Shown here in pieces: positions 53,388 through 62,332 of a stretch of 62,454 nt of DNA. The notes under the pieces are model-generated. The model did no database searches and was not told the DNA's origin. It saw only the letters and a program-made list of their open reading frames with translations. The stretch comes from UBA4722 sp044221135 (GTDB lineage Bacteria > Pseudomonadota > Gammaproteobacteria > DSM-16500): assembly GCA_044221135.1 (NCBI GenBank), contig JBGAPT010000009.1, positions 1 through 62,454 on the forward strand, given 5' to 3'. Numbering within the stretch: the first letter of the stretch is position 1; each line of letters opens with the position of its first letter. The position numbers were made by a program, and so were the translations under genes.

Positions 53388-53927
53388 TTATTTTTTACCA
53401 AATTTTTCCGCTCTTTTTTTAATTTGTGCCAACGTCAAATCTTCAATATGGGTTGCCACATACCACTGATGCCCAAATGGATCTTTCACTCCACCAGACC
53501 GATCTCCATAAAATTGATCTGCAACTGGATGAATTAATTTAGCGCCTGCAGAAACAGCCCGTTTTACAACAGTATCCACATTCTTAACATACAAATGTAT
53601 GCTCACAGGCGTTCCACCTAATTCTTTGGGATTGGGTGTTTTCATCGTGGAACAACCATCACTTAACATAATATTAGAATCCCCTATTTTTAATTCAGCA
53701 TGGCCTACTTTTCCATCATGCGTCATGCAGATAACCGCTTTTGCACCAAATGCTTTCTGATAGAACTTAATCGCTTTCATACCCCCTTTGACAATCAAAT
53801 AAGGTGTCACCGTATGATAACTTTTAGGAATAGGGGACACTTTACGTTTTTTAGAGGCTGTTTTTTTATTTTTTTTCATAGCGGGTTTCTTTTTTAGTGT
53901 TGCTAATTTTTTCTTTACTTTTGCCAT
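53388..53927 (-). CDS. VOC-family (PhnB/glyoxalase-like) protein with a lysine-rich N-terminus
   Basis: The start is ATG 53927 behind AAAGGAG; the frame is open upstream but without a ribosome site. Of 179 residues, about 145 form the VOC fold: VTPYLIVKGGMKAIKFYQKAFGA at its start (short form TPYLIVKGG), GHAELKIGDSNIML, SIHLYVKNVD and KDPFGHQWYVATH. PhnB-like proteins have no settled reaction. The first 35 residues are almost all Lys, Ala, Thr and Arg, like a histone H1 tail, and are not part of the usual family. That tail could bind nucleic acid. Confidence 0.82.
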   Translation of the reverse strand: MAKVKKKLATLKKKPAMKKNKKTASKKRKVSPIPKSYHTVTPYLIVKGGMKAIKFYQKAFGAKAVICMTHDGKVGHAELKIGDSNIMLSDGCSTMKTPNPKELGGTPVSIHLYVKNVDTVVKRAVSAGAKLIHPVADQFYGDRSGGVKDPFGHQWYVATHIEDLTLAQIKKRAEKFGKK

Positions 53928-54066
53928 AACAAAACTCCTTTGGTTAAATAAACTGAGTGCTTCATATTGCAAATTCTTGAATTTTTATCTTGGTTTAGGT
54001 ACGCTAATCTACTTCAAATATAAGAATATTACAATAAACTAATCCTATAATGAGAGGAGCTGCAGT

Positions 54067-54246
54067 ATGGCCAAAAAAAAGCGAAAATTAGCTAACTTTC
54101 ATAAAAAACTGAGTGGTTTTTGGGAGTTAGATTCCACAGGTGCATTTGATGCAATACATGTTTATCCTACCTCAACAGGTACTATCGTTACCTTTGAAGT
54201 GTCGGAAATACTTATCAAACACACAAAAAAACTCAACACGACCTAA
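54067..54246 (+). CDS. Small basic protein (59 aa)
   Basis: An ATG at 54067 follows the strong site GAGAGGAGC. The product begins MAKKKRKLANFHKKL and then has a short beta-like part with TGTIVTFEVSEIL. No signal peptide, no membrane segment, no family recognised. It lies divergent from the VOC gene and converges with the next gene, with 7 bases between stops. Short but well supported by its ribosome site. Confidence 0.55.
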   Translation: MAKKKRKLANFHKKLSGFWELDSTGAFDAIHVYPTSTGTIVTFEVSEILIKHTKKLNTT

Positions 54247-54253
54247 TGAATAA

Positions 54254-55390
54254 CTAAGCGCTACTACTTCCTCGATTTAAGTGTATTTTAACACTGGATC
54301 CTGTACTTTTATTTTCTGCATCATTAGAAGCACTTGTAAAAGAAGGTGTACTTTTATAATCAGGTAAATTTTTTGCCCGTGCAATGGCTTGCTCTAAAGC
54401 CAGTGATGCAGCATTGTTATTTTGCGTCCCAATGATTGAATGTCGTTTCAGAAAAGGTTGTTTCTTGGTTGCTTCAGCTTCCATCAGTTCAACGCTATGT
54501 TTTAATTTTTCTAACTCTTCCACTAATTGATTTGCTGACATTGTAGCTTGTTGAAACTGGCCAATAGCTTTTAATGCTTGAAAAAAATAATCTTGGATGG
54601 CTTCTTTTATTTTGGCACCCTCTGCATTCTTAGGCAAAAATTCCAACGGAGGAACGGCTAATAAATCTGCCATGCTTCTTAAGATAGATTTGGGACTACT
54701 CACATCGAGTAGTGCAAGCTTTAACTGTTCTTCTAATCCTTCTTTCTTTACTAAAAAGACATCTCGAAGAAAATCAGAATCCGTTGCAATATATTGCAAC
54801 TCAAACATGCTGCCTTGAGGAGTATCCACAAGCTTATATAATATTTCTACCGGGCCTGGAATAACCATACGTGAACCCTCACCCTTGGTATCGTCTAAAA
54901 AAGATTGACTGGCCACATATTTTTCTATTTTTATTTTACAATAAATCTCTCCATTTTCTCGATAAACATTAGCTTCTCTTCCACTCGATTCTGATACAAA
55001 ACCAAAGCTATAACTCCAGCCTTTTTCAATACCTATCTGAGTATTGTAGCTAAGTGAATGCGTCAGAATACTCTGTAAGTTTTGAGAATATGAAGAATTA
55101 AATTTTCTAGGATCAACACCTAGTTCTTCATGAAGCATTGCACGAAAAGCATGAGATCCTGCTTCTCCATCAGAAAGAGGAGCAACTGTTTTACTATTCC
55201 CATTGATCTTAACATCTCTCCCGCAATCTTTTTGAAGTACTTCTAATCCTGCCCATTCGTCGGCAGTATTTTTCTCCCCAAGCTGATCAGAATAAAGCTT
55301 TACAACGGATAAATTGTTAGCATTAGGATTTCTTTTAGCTGCAGCTCTCAGCTGCTGAGCTGTCAGAGTATGTCGGTAGCGATTTTGCAT
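54254..55390 (-). CDS. Soluble protein of unknown function, effector-like (378 aa)
   Basis: An N-terminal part with mixed alpha/beta pattern (WSYSFGFVSESSGREANVY, IPGPVEILYKLVDTP), then a helical second half with a likely coiled coil (SANQLVEELEKLKHSVELM, about 280-310), and a Ser/Lys-rich disordered end. No signal peptide or membrane segment. I recognise no domain. The composition and unstructured C-terminus resemble type IV effectors, but no secretion signal can be proven by eye. Confidence 0.62.
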   Translation of the reverse strand: MQNRYRHTLTAQQLRAAAKRNPNANNLSVVKLYSDQLGEKNTADEWAGLEVLQKDCGRDVKINGNSKTVAPLSDGEAGSHAFRAMLHEELGVDPRKFNSSYSQNLQSILTHSLSYNTQIGIEKGWSYSFGFVSESSGREANVYRENGEIYCKIKIEKYVASQSFLDDTKGEGSRMVIPGPVEILYKLVDTPQGSMFELQYIATDSDFLRDVFLVKKEGLEEQLKLALLDVSSPKSILRSMADLLAVPPLEFLPKNAEGAKIKEAIQDYFFQALKAIGQFQQATMSANQLVEELEKLKHSVELMEAEATKKQPFLKRHSIIGTQNNNAASLALEQAIARAKNLPDYKSTPSFTSASNDAENKSTGSSVKIHLNRGSSSA

Positions 55391-55604
55391 GGTGAAATAC
55401 CTTTAAATAGTGCTCCAATTTAAGTATAGCTACTATTTTTAAAATGACTTTAAGTACAAGCTTATCTGTTGTTATTAAACACATTTCTCTGTTAAAAGCC
55501 CTATTTATTAGAGGAAATACTATACATAAAAGCTAACCTACTGTAATATAACGGGTCAACGTTATCGTAATAAGCTCACTTGAATCAATTTTAAAAATTA
55601 TTAC

Positions 55605-56966
55605 ATGGAAAATATAATAAATAAAAATACCACTCTTTTTGAGGCCGGGAAAAGAATATTTTCACTAGCTTTGCCAATGGCTGGCAGTCAATTTATTAAT
55701 GTTGCTAGTGGATTTTTATGTATGGCAATGCTGGCTGCGTTAGGTCATGAAGTATTAGCGGCAAGTGCTCTTATTTTTTCGACACAATTGTCGATTATGG
55801 TAAGCGGGATGTCGATGTTGTTTTCGCTTAGCGTATTAGTAGGACATTCTTATGGCGCAAAAAATTATATCGACATTGGAAACTATGTTCAGCAGGGGTG
55901 GACGTTAGCTTTATTGATCAGTATTCCTATTATGCTTCTCTTTTGGAATATAGACGTAGTGTTGCTTTTTTTGGGTGAGTCAAAAGAAATAGCGAATATT
56001 GTGCATTCTTACTTCCATGCATTTGTATGGGCTGTTATTCCTGGACTGTTATCTACTTGCAATATGCAATTCGGTTATGGGATACATAAGAAGTCGCTCA
56101 TTGTTTCAACCAGTGTAATGAGCGTTATGGTATTACTTATTACAGCTTATACTTTAATTTTCGGAAAATTTGGTTTTCCGCGACTAGGTGTGGCTGGATT
56201 AGGTTATGCAACAGCAGCACAATATAGTTTCTTCTTTATTTTGAGCACACTCTTCTTTCTGTTTGAAAAAAGCTTTTCTCAATTTAAGTTATTTCATTAT
56301 CGTGTCCATCAACATTTAGATCATTTTAAAAAAATGTTTAAAATTGGCTGGCCTATTAGCGTGCAAATGGGGGGAGAAATGCTGTCATTTTTCGTGAGCG
56401 GTATTATGATAGGCTGGATAGGCACTACCGCGCTTGCTGCATTTCAAATTGTAAATCAATATTATTTTCTTATTGTGATTCCTATGTTCTCATTGTCTCA
56501 AGCGAGTGGAATTTTAGTTGGACAGGCTTGTGGTGCAAAAAAATTTAATGAAATAAAAAAATTAAGCTATGCCAGTATTGCGATGGTATTAATAGCAGGT
56601 ATGCTTGTCGCTAGCACATTTATAGCAGCGCCACAAACGCTAGCATCATTTTATATGAATATCCATGATCCAGCCAATGCAGCGACATTACATTTAGCTA
56701 TTTTAATATTTTTGATTGTCGCTTTTTCTCAACTACTTGATGCGGTAAGAAATATTTTAATTGGAATATTACGCGGTTTATTGGATACACGCTTTCCGAT
56801 GTATATGAGCTTATGTACCATTTGGCTTATTGGTCCGCTTGCTTATCTATTAGCATTTCCTTTGCAATATGGCGCAATAGGATTTGTCATTGGAGGAATG
56901 CTAGGCATGTTAGTAGGGGTAGCCGTCATGATTTATCGATGGCATAAATTAAGTAAACAATATTGA
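55605..56966 (+). CDS. MATE-family efflux transporter
   Basis: 453 residues, 12 hydrophobic segments in two related halves. The start of the first half reads ALPMAGSQFINVASGFLCMAML, and the second half has IGWPISVQMGGEMLSFF, typical of MATE (MatE domain) proteins. These export cationic drugs and metabolites using sodium or proton gradients in the inner membrane. The gene is a single unit with a weak ribosome site. Confidence 0.88.
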   Translation: MENIINKNTTLFEAGKRIFSLALPMAGSQFINVASGFLCMAMLAALGHEVLAASALIFSTQLSIMVSGMSMLFSLSVLVGHSYGAKNYIDIGNYVQQGWTLALLISIPIMLLFWNIDVVLLFLGESKEIANIVHSYFHAFVWAVIPGLLSTCNMQFGYGIHKKSLIVSTSVMSVMVLLITAYTLIFGKFGFPRLGVAGLGYATAAQYSFFFILSTLFFLFEKSFSQFKLFHYRVHQHLDHFKKMFKIGWPISVQMGGEMLSFFVSGIMIGWIGTTALAAFQIVNQYYFLIVIPMFSLSQASGILVGQACGAKKFNEIKKLSYASIAMVLIAGMLVASTFIAAPQTLASFYMNIHDPANAATLHLAILIFLIVAFSQLLDAVRNILIGILRGLLDTRFPMYMSLCTIWLIGPLAYLLAFPLQYGAIGFVIGGMLGMLVGVAVMIYRWHKLSKQY

Positions 56967-57211
56967 TAATGTTGTAATTTCTTTATAACGATTGACGAAG
57001 CCGGCTTTTTATGGCCATGTGATAGATACCTCTTATAGTTAACGCATTGAATAATTTTATTTTATACACTACTTTTTTATAATCTGTTCTTATGATTTCA
57101 TTTCTAAAACTTATTGCATATGACCTATTGAAAAAAAAGTACATATGCTAAGCTGCTGCTAGCAAAATACCCTGCAGTCGCTTTTTACTAACTCGGTTTA
57201 ACAAAAAGAGC

Positions 57212-57718
57212 ATGATTCAAATGGCATATACTCGTCTAATTCCTAATTTTAAAACTATCGTTATCATAGAATATGATGTCGCAACAGTCGACGAATTAAA
57301 AGGTAGTTTAGATCTTCCCGGCCATCAGTTGCGAGAAGAAAACACGCTATATGTTATAAGATTAAAGAAGGCTGCACAACAAGGTAAAAAGCTAATTTTA
57401 ACTACTCGGTGGCCAACATCTTATCAAACACTTGTGGCTCAACGAAAAGCCTATAATTTTTTATATTCTCCAGATGATTTAGAGCTATTAAAAGCTACAG
57501 CAGGGAAGCATCAGATGCCTGACAATGAAATACCCATGGAGAATCCTCCTGAGATTTCAGTTCAGAGGTTTAAAGGATATGCGGAAGGATTAGATCAAAT
57601 TTGCCGAGAAAAAATTTCGTCTCAAAATGTTGCACTTGGGCATGCCAACAAAAGTGGCGAGGAAGAGGAGGGCGACTGCTTTGACACACTTTATTATTCT
57701 CCTCGCAATACAAGATAG
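57212..57718 (+). CDS. Protein of unknown function (168 aa)
   Basis: A compact N-terminal alpha/beta part (FKTIVIIEYDVATVDELKG, KKLILTTRWPTS) and an acidic, probably disordered C-terminal part (SGEEEEGDC). No signal peptide or membrane segment. Starts possible at 57212 or 57221. The next gene follows after 21 bases in the same direction, so the two are likely co-transcribed. Family unknown. Confidence 0.55.
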   Translation: MIQMAYTRLIPNFKTIVIIEYDVATVDELKGSLDLPGHQLREENTLYVIRLKKAAQQGKKLILTTRWPTSYQTLVAQRKAYNFLYSPDDLELLKATAGKHQMPDNEIPMENPPEISVQRFKGYAEGLDQICREKISSQNVALGHANKSGEEEEGDCFDTLYYSPRNTR

Positions 57719-57739
57719 CGGCGGCTGCCCAGTCGAAAA

Positions 57740-58525
57740 ATGAAACCAGGTATACGTACATATGTGAATTTTTTCCAAGCATTTGCAGCGGAACTTCATG
57801 AATCAGTAGCCCTGGTTGCTTATCCGGTTGCAATGAAAGCAGCGGTGACTGCAGCACCAACAATGACTACACTTGGAGGAGCATTTGCTGCGACTGCTTA
57901 TCACTATGCCTTGCCAGCGGCTGTACTTTTTACAATGGCAGGTTGTCGAATCATCGCAGGCCTGTCAGATTTGCGAGCTAGTTTTGTATATGAGGAGCAC
58001 GAGCTACAAAAGTCTGCTGTCGGTAATAATAACTTCTCGCATTGTTACAGGTTATCTCTTACTGCTAGGCAGCGGTTACGTTATCAAGCCCTATATGCTG
58101 AATTGACAGCAATACCTTTAGTGTATTGTGGGGTGGGGGCATTGCACGCGGGTTCTTTTTCGGCGGCGTTTGGGCTAGGATGTATGGGATTGGGCGCCAT
58201 GGCCGCAATGGATTGTCTTGAACAACTCTTTCATCTTATAGAGGATAGAAATCTCCCTTTGGCACAACGAGGAGCAGCTCTACTATCATGTGTGTGTAAA
58301 GGCATAGAAGCTGCCGGCTGGTTCATGTTAATGAGTAATCCTGTCTTAGGCGCAAGTTTCTTGGCGATTGGTTACTTATACAAAATGGCTTATGCTCCTA
58401 CGTTAGCAGGAAATATATGTACTGACCTAAGCACTACTAAGCAGGTGCTCTTTTCTTCTTCTCCTTCTCTGAAAACTGAAGGTAATTATCCTAATGGGTA
58501 TGCTCCTAGAACCCTAGGAAGATAG
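57740..58525 (+). CDS. Membrane protein of unknown function, effector-like (261 aa)
   Basis: Ala/Gly-rich hydrophobic stretches at about 24-72, 126-155 and 178-212 suggest four to six membrane passes or hairpins. A charged loop (YEEHELQKSAVGNNN) and a helical loop (LEQLFHLIEDRNL) lie between them. The last 40 residues are polar. No signal peptide. Paired with the preceding gene. It resembles in design the unknown membrane proteins at 17515 and 36791, without clear sequence identity. Confidence 0.58.
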   Translation: MKPGIRTYVNFFQAFAAELHESVALVAYPVAMKAAVTAAPTMTTLGGAFAATAYHYALPAAVLFTMAGCRIIAGLSDLRASFVYEEHELQKSAVGNNNFSHCYRLSLTARQRLRYQALYAELTAIPLVYCGVGALHAGSFSAAFGLGCMGLGAMAAMDCLEQLFHLIEDRNLPLAQRGAALLSCVCKGIEAAGWFMLMSNPVLGASFLAIGYLYKMAYAPTLAGNICTDLSTTKQVLFSSSPSLKTEGNYPNGYAPRTLGR

Positions 58526-58535
58526 CCATATAATT

Positions 58536-58567
58536 TTCGCCTTCTGTTAAATAAAGCGGAAGGCGAA
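58536..58567 (+). terminator. Hairpin after the membrane protein gene
   Basis: TTCGCCTTCTG and CGGAAGGCGAA pair with one G-T position around a 10-base loop, 11 bases after the stop codon at 58525. A T run is weak. Confidence 0.7.
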
Positions 58568-58710
58568 TCTAATCTAACATGCATAATAAAAGCGAACTCA
58601 TTTTAAATCTAGCTGTGTAAATATGATATCTGATCATGACTATTCGATGACAAATCAAATCTCGAATTTTTTATTATTAAATTATTTTCAACGTGATTCA
58701 TTAAGATATT

Positions 58711-58806
58711 CTACTCCGAAGGCAAAGAATAATAATTTGATGAAAATCGCCAAGTGAATAAAATAATCAAAATAAAAGAAAATAATGTAATTAAAAAAAT
58801 TGTCAT
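58711..58806 (-). CDS. Tiny membrane protein (31 aa) after the SET gene
   Basis: ATG 58806 follows GAAAGGAAAC at good spacing. The product is one hydrophobic helix (IFLITLFSFILIILFTW) with a short polar end (RFSSNYYSLPSE). It lies 34 bases after the SET-domain gene on the same strand. Small single-helix proteins of this size are often real but easily missed; this one rests on the ribosome site and clear helix only. Confidence 0.45.
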   Translation of the reverse strand: MTIFLITLFSFILIILFTWRFSSNYYSLPSE

Positions 58807-58840
58807 AATAAAGTTTCCTTTCTATGCATGCTATGCTGAC

Positions 58841-59218
58841 CTATGCTTTATAATAAGCTTCCTTTAAATGCTCCGGCTCATTCAGTTCATTATAATCAAG
58901 AAGAATTTCTTCCCCTGCTTTAATATCACGAAGGGTAACAAGCCGATCTGATCTTTTTTCAATATTAGAATCACTAGAATGGTTGATGTACCATCCTATT
59001 CCCATGCGATCAAACTGTTCTGGGCACCAACATTCCTCATCATTAATAAAAATGCAATACTTTATAAACTCAGCAGGTATGTCTTTGATCTTCATGCGTC
59101 TTGGAGAATGATTCCCTGCAAAAAGGGGTGTTTCTGCTGCAATCTCATGTGTTGAAAATACACCTACGCCGCCAAGAACAGAAGGCTTTAAAATAAATGA
59201 AAATTGAGTCCATTTCAT
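58841..59218 (-). CDS. Small SET-domain protein (possible lysine methyltransferase)
   Basis: 125 residues that are nearly all SET domain. GGVGVFSTHEI is the first motif, YINHSSDSNIE corresponds to the NHSC-x-PN core, and IKAGEEILLDYNE matches GEELTFDY with the catalytic tyrosine. The Cys of the usual NHS-C is Ser here. It lacks pre- and post-SET zinc regions, as in bacterial and viral short SET proteins. SET enzymes methylate lysines; Legionella RomA modifies host histone H3. Whether this one acts in the cell or in a host is open. GAGGA precedes the start. Confidence 0.8.
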   Translation of the reverse strand: MKWTQFSFILKPSVLGGVGVFSTHEIAAETPLFAGNHSPRRMKIKDIPAEFIKYCIFINDEECWCPEQFDRMGIGWYINHSSDSNIEKRSDRLVTLRDIKAGEEILLDYNELNEPEHLKEAYYKA

Positions 59219-59514
59219 CCAGTCAATCCTCTAAAATAGTAAAATTATACATGATTGTTTCCTTGCGTAATTTATCATTTTAAAACATTTATTGAAACAG
59301 ACCATTATCTTCATCATACGGCTTGATAGGTAATCATTACAAAGGGTAGGGGAAGTCACCTGTAGCAAAAGCAGTTTTGCCTCCCTTCGATTTAAATCTA
59401 ACTAAAAATCGCATATAAAACAACTGGATACCTCATCGAACATTCAGATAATTATAAACTATACTTTCATTATCGGAAAATTGTGAAAATTTTTCTATAG
59501 TGGAGGTAGTCGTT
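59219..59514. other. Divergent intergenic region
   Basis: Almost 300 AT-rich bases between the SET gene and the TPR gene. I see no gene or strong hairpin. Promoters for both genes should lie here. Confidence 0.4.
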
Positions 59515-62046
59515 GTGCAACGTAAAGAAAATCTTTTTTCTAAGAATGCTGCTAATTCTGGTGCATATGTCAAATTACTTCATGGTGACAAAGAAGTCAC
59601 GATGCCGTCTAAATTATTTTTAACTGAAAAATCAAAAAATATTTTGCAAAGAGGCAAAGATGGTCAGGGGTTTATTTATTTTGTTGATTTGGATACAGGG
59701 GAAATTCATTTATTGGCAGCAAATAACCCTGACAAAGAAGTTAAACCGAATGAATCAAAAGCAACAGCACCGCGAATAGAGGATGAACAACAGAAATTAA
59801 TCGAGGAAAAAAAACGAAATTTGCGTGAAAGCGAAAAAATATCCCTGGAACTCGGTATACAGTATGAAATAAGAGAATCATTTTTAAATTCTAATATATC
59901 AACATTAGAGGAAAAAAGTGAAAATCAAAGAAAAATACAACAGCTTGAAAGTCAGTTAGAGCAATTGAAAAAAGAATATGATGCCATTCAAGAAAAGTTA
60001 AAGGCTATACCCGCAAAAAAAGTCACCGCTGTAACTGAAATAAGACAGAGCACTACTCCTGTAGATAATGCAGGAGAAGCGTATAAACCAGGTGAATTTG
60101 CAGTGACTACCCGTGAAAAAACATCTGAGACAGGTGGTACGGGCGGTGGAGATCTACATGCTTATGGAGAACATGTATTGGGATTGGGCCCTGATAAAAA
60201 TATATTAGCAGGTGGCTTTTGGATTAAACGAGAAAATGATAAAGGTCCATTGACTTTTTCAGATTTCAGAACCCGTTCAACCATCAATACCAGATTAATT
60301 ACATTTAATCCATTATACAGATTTATTTTTAATGAAAATATAAAAAAAGAAGATCACGTTGGTCACACACAAGTTTATATACGTGAAATTCCCTGTGTGT
60401 ATCTAGAATCAATACTGGATGTATTTTCTGAGGAAGCCGCAAACACTAAACCAGTAGATGAAAACACCGATAGTTTCCTTGAAAATCTCAAGGAGTCGCT
60501 ATCAATTGATTCCAGCCCTGAAACAGAATCTGTTATTCCTCCATCAACACGATTACATCTACAAACAGAAAATGACTGGTTAAAATCGAGTAAAGATTTA
60601 CTGTTGGAAACGTTAGATTTTATGTCAAAGGATAAGGAAAATAAAACGAAAACAGAGATACAGGGTTTTGTAAAATCATTTTTCGATAAAAACTTCGTTG
60701 AAAATGAGAGGTTACTCCCCACTTTATTTCAATATATCAAAGAGCATCCGTCGGAGGTTTTATCCAAACAAATCGTTGCTTGTCTTAACGAGTTGTTACA
60801 TGACATGACTAATAAAAAAGAAAAAATAACTCACTGGCCTTCTTTATCGTTAATATTGCATAGTATAGGTAACCAGTTATATGATGTTTCTAATTATTTA
60901 TTAACCTCTCAAGGTGATCTACTAACATACAAAGAATTGTGCATCATCGAATCCTATATTAATATGGTCATGGACCATAACACGCCAGAGTATCAAGAGT
61001 TACTTGCCTTTGTAAATTTAAAAAAACCATTAGCCGCTTTAAAAAAAGAAAGATTTGAATTAGCTCAGCAGAGCTCATCACAATCTGTGGAAGATAGAAA
61101 TAAAAAGACTTTACTGGAAGCGCTAGAAAAAACAATAGATCCTCAGGAAGTAGAACGAGATATTAGTGAATTTAATAAGTGTAAAAGTGCTTTGATGGAA
61201 AATCCACTGGACCAGAAGGCAAAAGAACAACTAGAAAGGCTCGTTAACAAATTCAAAGCTCAAAAAATCAACCCCTTTTTACTTGCTTTCTACAAAAATT
61301 CTTACATCAAACAAGCTGATGACCTTTATAAGGAAGTGTATTATATATATTTACATGGAGGTGAAAAAAGCATATACAACAGGGAATTGGAAGAATCACT
61401 CAACAAAGCACTAGAAAATTATAAAATTGCTTTGATATTTGATGCAGGAGATCAAAAAGCACTGGCTGGTCAGGCTAATGCGCAGCATCTTAAATCGATG
61501 ATATTAAATGATAGAGAAAATAGAAAAAATAGAAGTGCTGAACTTTATCAAGAAGCGTTAAAAAACAATGATTGCAACACTCGTCAAAAATTATTAAAAG
61601 AAGCACTTTTAAGCTACTCTCTTGTTTTAAAGATTGATCCAACTAATAAAGATGCCTTGGATAACCAAGATAAGATACATTCTGATATTATCAAATGTCA
61701 TTGGGATGCACTAGCAAATGAAATGAAATTAAAAGCCAAGGAGATGCAATCTAATCCAGAAGGAGCAGAAAAATTGGAATCCTATAAGAATTTAGTCACC
61801 GCATATTGTGATCAAGGTAAATTTTATAAAAAACAAAAAAGATTTAAAGAAGCAGCCGAAAGCTATCATGCTGCTCTCCAACTTGATCCGAAAAATGAAC
61901 CAGCGAAAAAAGTATTTGAGAAAATCTCTCGTAAATTAAGAACCAGTCAGATTTGGACAGAAAAATCACCCATATCTCACAAACCAACTTCTAGTAAAAC
62001 ACAGCACGAGATCCCTAGTAATATAAAAAAACATAATTTCAATTAA
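59515..62046 (+). CDS. Large protein with coiled coil and C-terminal TPR repeats
   Basis: The best start is GTG 59515, 8 bases after GGAGG; an in-frame GTG at 59500 overlaps that ribosome site. 843 residues. A short N-terminal globular part has GFIYFVDLDTGEIHLL, then a coiled coil (about 85-170, QQLESQLEQLKKEYD). A middle domain follows, with HVGHTQVYIREIP and a long helical part. The end (about 590-815) has TPR-like repeats, for instance ALLSYSLVLKIDPTNKDAL and EAAESYHAALQLDPKNEPA. No signal peptide. Probably a cytosolic scaffold or effector; no enzyme motif seen. Confidence 0.72.
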   Translation: MQRKENLFSKNAANSGAYVKLLHGDKEVTMPSKLFLTEKSKNILQRGKDGQGFIYFVDLDTGEIHLLAANNPDKEVKPNESKATAPRIEDEQQKLIEEKKRNLRESEKISLELGIQYEIRESFLNSNISTLEEKSENQRKIQQLESQLEQLKKEYDAIQEKLKAIPAKKVTAVTEIRQSTTPVDNAGEAYKPGEFAVTTREKTSETGGTGGGDLHAYGEHVLGLGPDKNILAGGFWIKRENDKGPLTFSDFRTRSTINTRLITFNPLYRFIFNENIKKEDHVGHTQVYIREIPCVYLESILDVFSEEAANTKPVDENTDSFLENLKESLSIDSSPETESVIPPSTRLHLQTENDWLKSSKDLLLETLDFMSKDKENKTKTEIQGFVKSFFDKNFVENERLLPTLFQYIKEHPSEVLSKQIVACLNELLHDMTNKKEKITHWPSLSLILHSIGNQLYDVSNYLLTSQGDLLTYKELCIIESYINMVMDHNTPEYQELLAFVNLKKPLAALKKERFELAQQSSSQSVEDRNKKTLLEALEKTIDPQEVERDISEFNKCKSALMENPLDQKAKEQLERLVNKFKAQKINPFLLAFYKNSYIKQADDLYKEVYYIYLHGGEKSIYNRELEESLNKALENYKIALIFDAGDQKALAGQANAQHLKSMILNDRENRKNRSAELYQEALKNNDCNTRQKLLKEALLSYSLVLKIDPTNKDALDNQDKIHSDIIKCHWDALANEMKLKAKEMQSNPEGAEKLESYKNLVTAYCDQGKFYKKQKRFKEAAESYHAALQLDPKNEPAKKVFEKISRKLRTSQIWTEKSPISHKPTSSKTQHEIPSNIKKHNFN

Positions 62047-62076
62047 CTTAGAAATAATCATACCCGCTTATTGTAC

Positions 62077-62104
62077 ATTCTCCTTTTGTTTAAAGAGGAG
62101 AAAT
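62077..62104 (+). terminator. Hairpin after the TPR gene
   Basis: ATTCTCCTTT faces AAAGAGGAGAAAT with a GTTT turn, about 30 bases after the stop codon. A modest stem, consistent with transcription termination. Confidence 0.5.
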
Positions 62105-62245
62105 TATAACATTTTTTTCTTTTTACCTATCATTAGCAAAACCAAAACAATTTTATCCAAAATTTGTGTTTTCTGAAAAAATATGTGTATAATTCTACAA
62201 AATTTAGTACAGTAAATTTTCAATTAAAAATTAATAGGGCATAAT

Positions 62246-62332
62246 ATGACCTCTTCTAGAGAAAACACTCTTCAAGCACTTGTTAATCAACTAGTTCCTA
62301 TCGAGTCTGATAGTTTGTATCCGCTAATTTAA
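62246..62332 (+). pseudogene. Gene start interrupted by the second IS66 copy
   Basis: ATG 62246 opens a frame of 24 residues (MTSSRENTLQALVNQL...), then runs into the IS66 end and stops after YPLI. The rest of the gene must lie beyond the element, outside the window. Product unknown. Confidence 0.55.
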
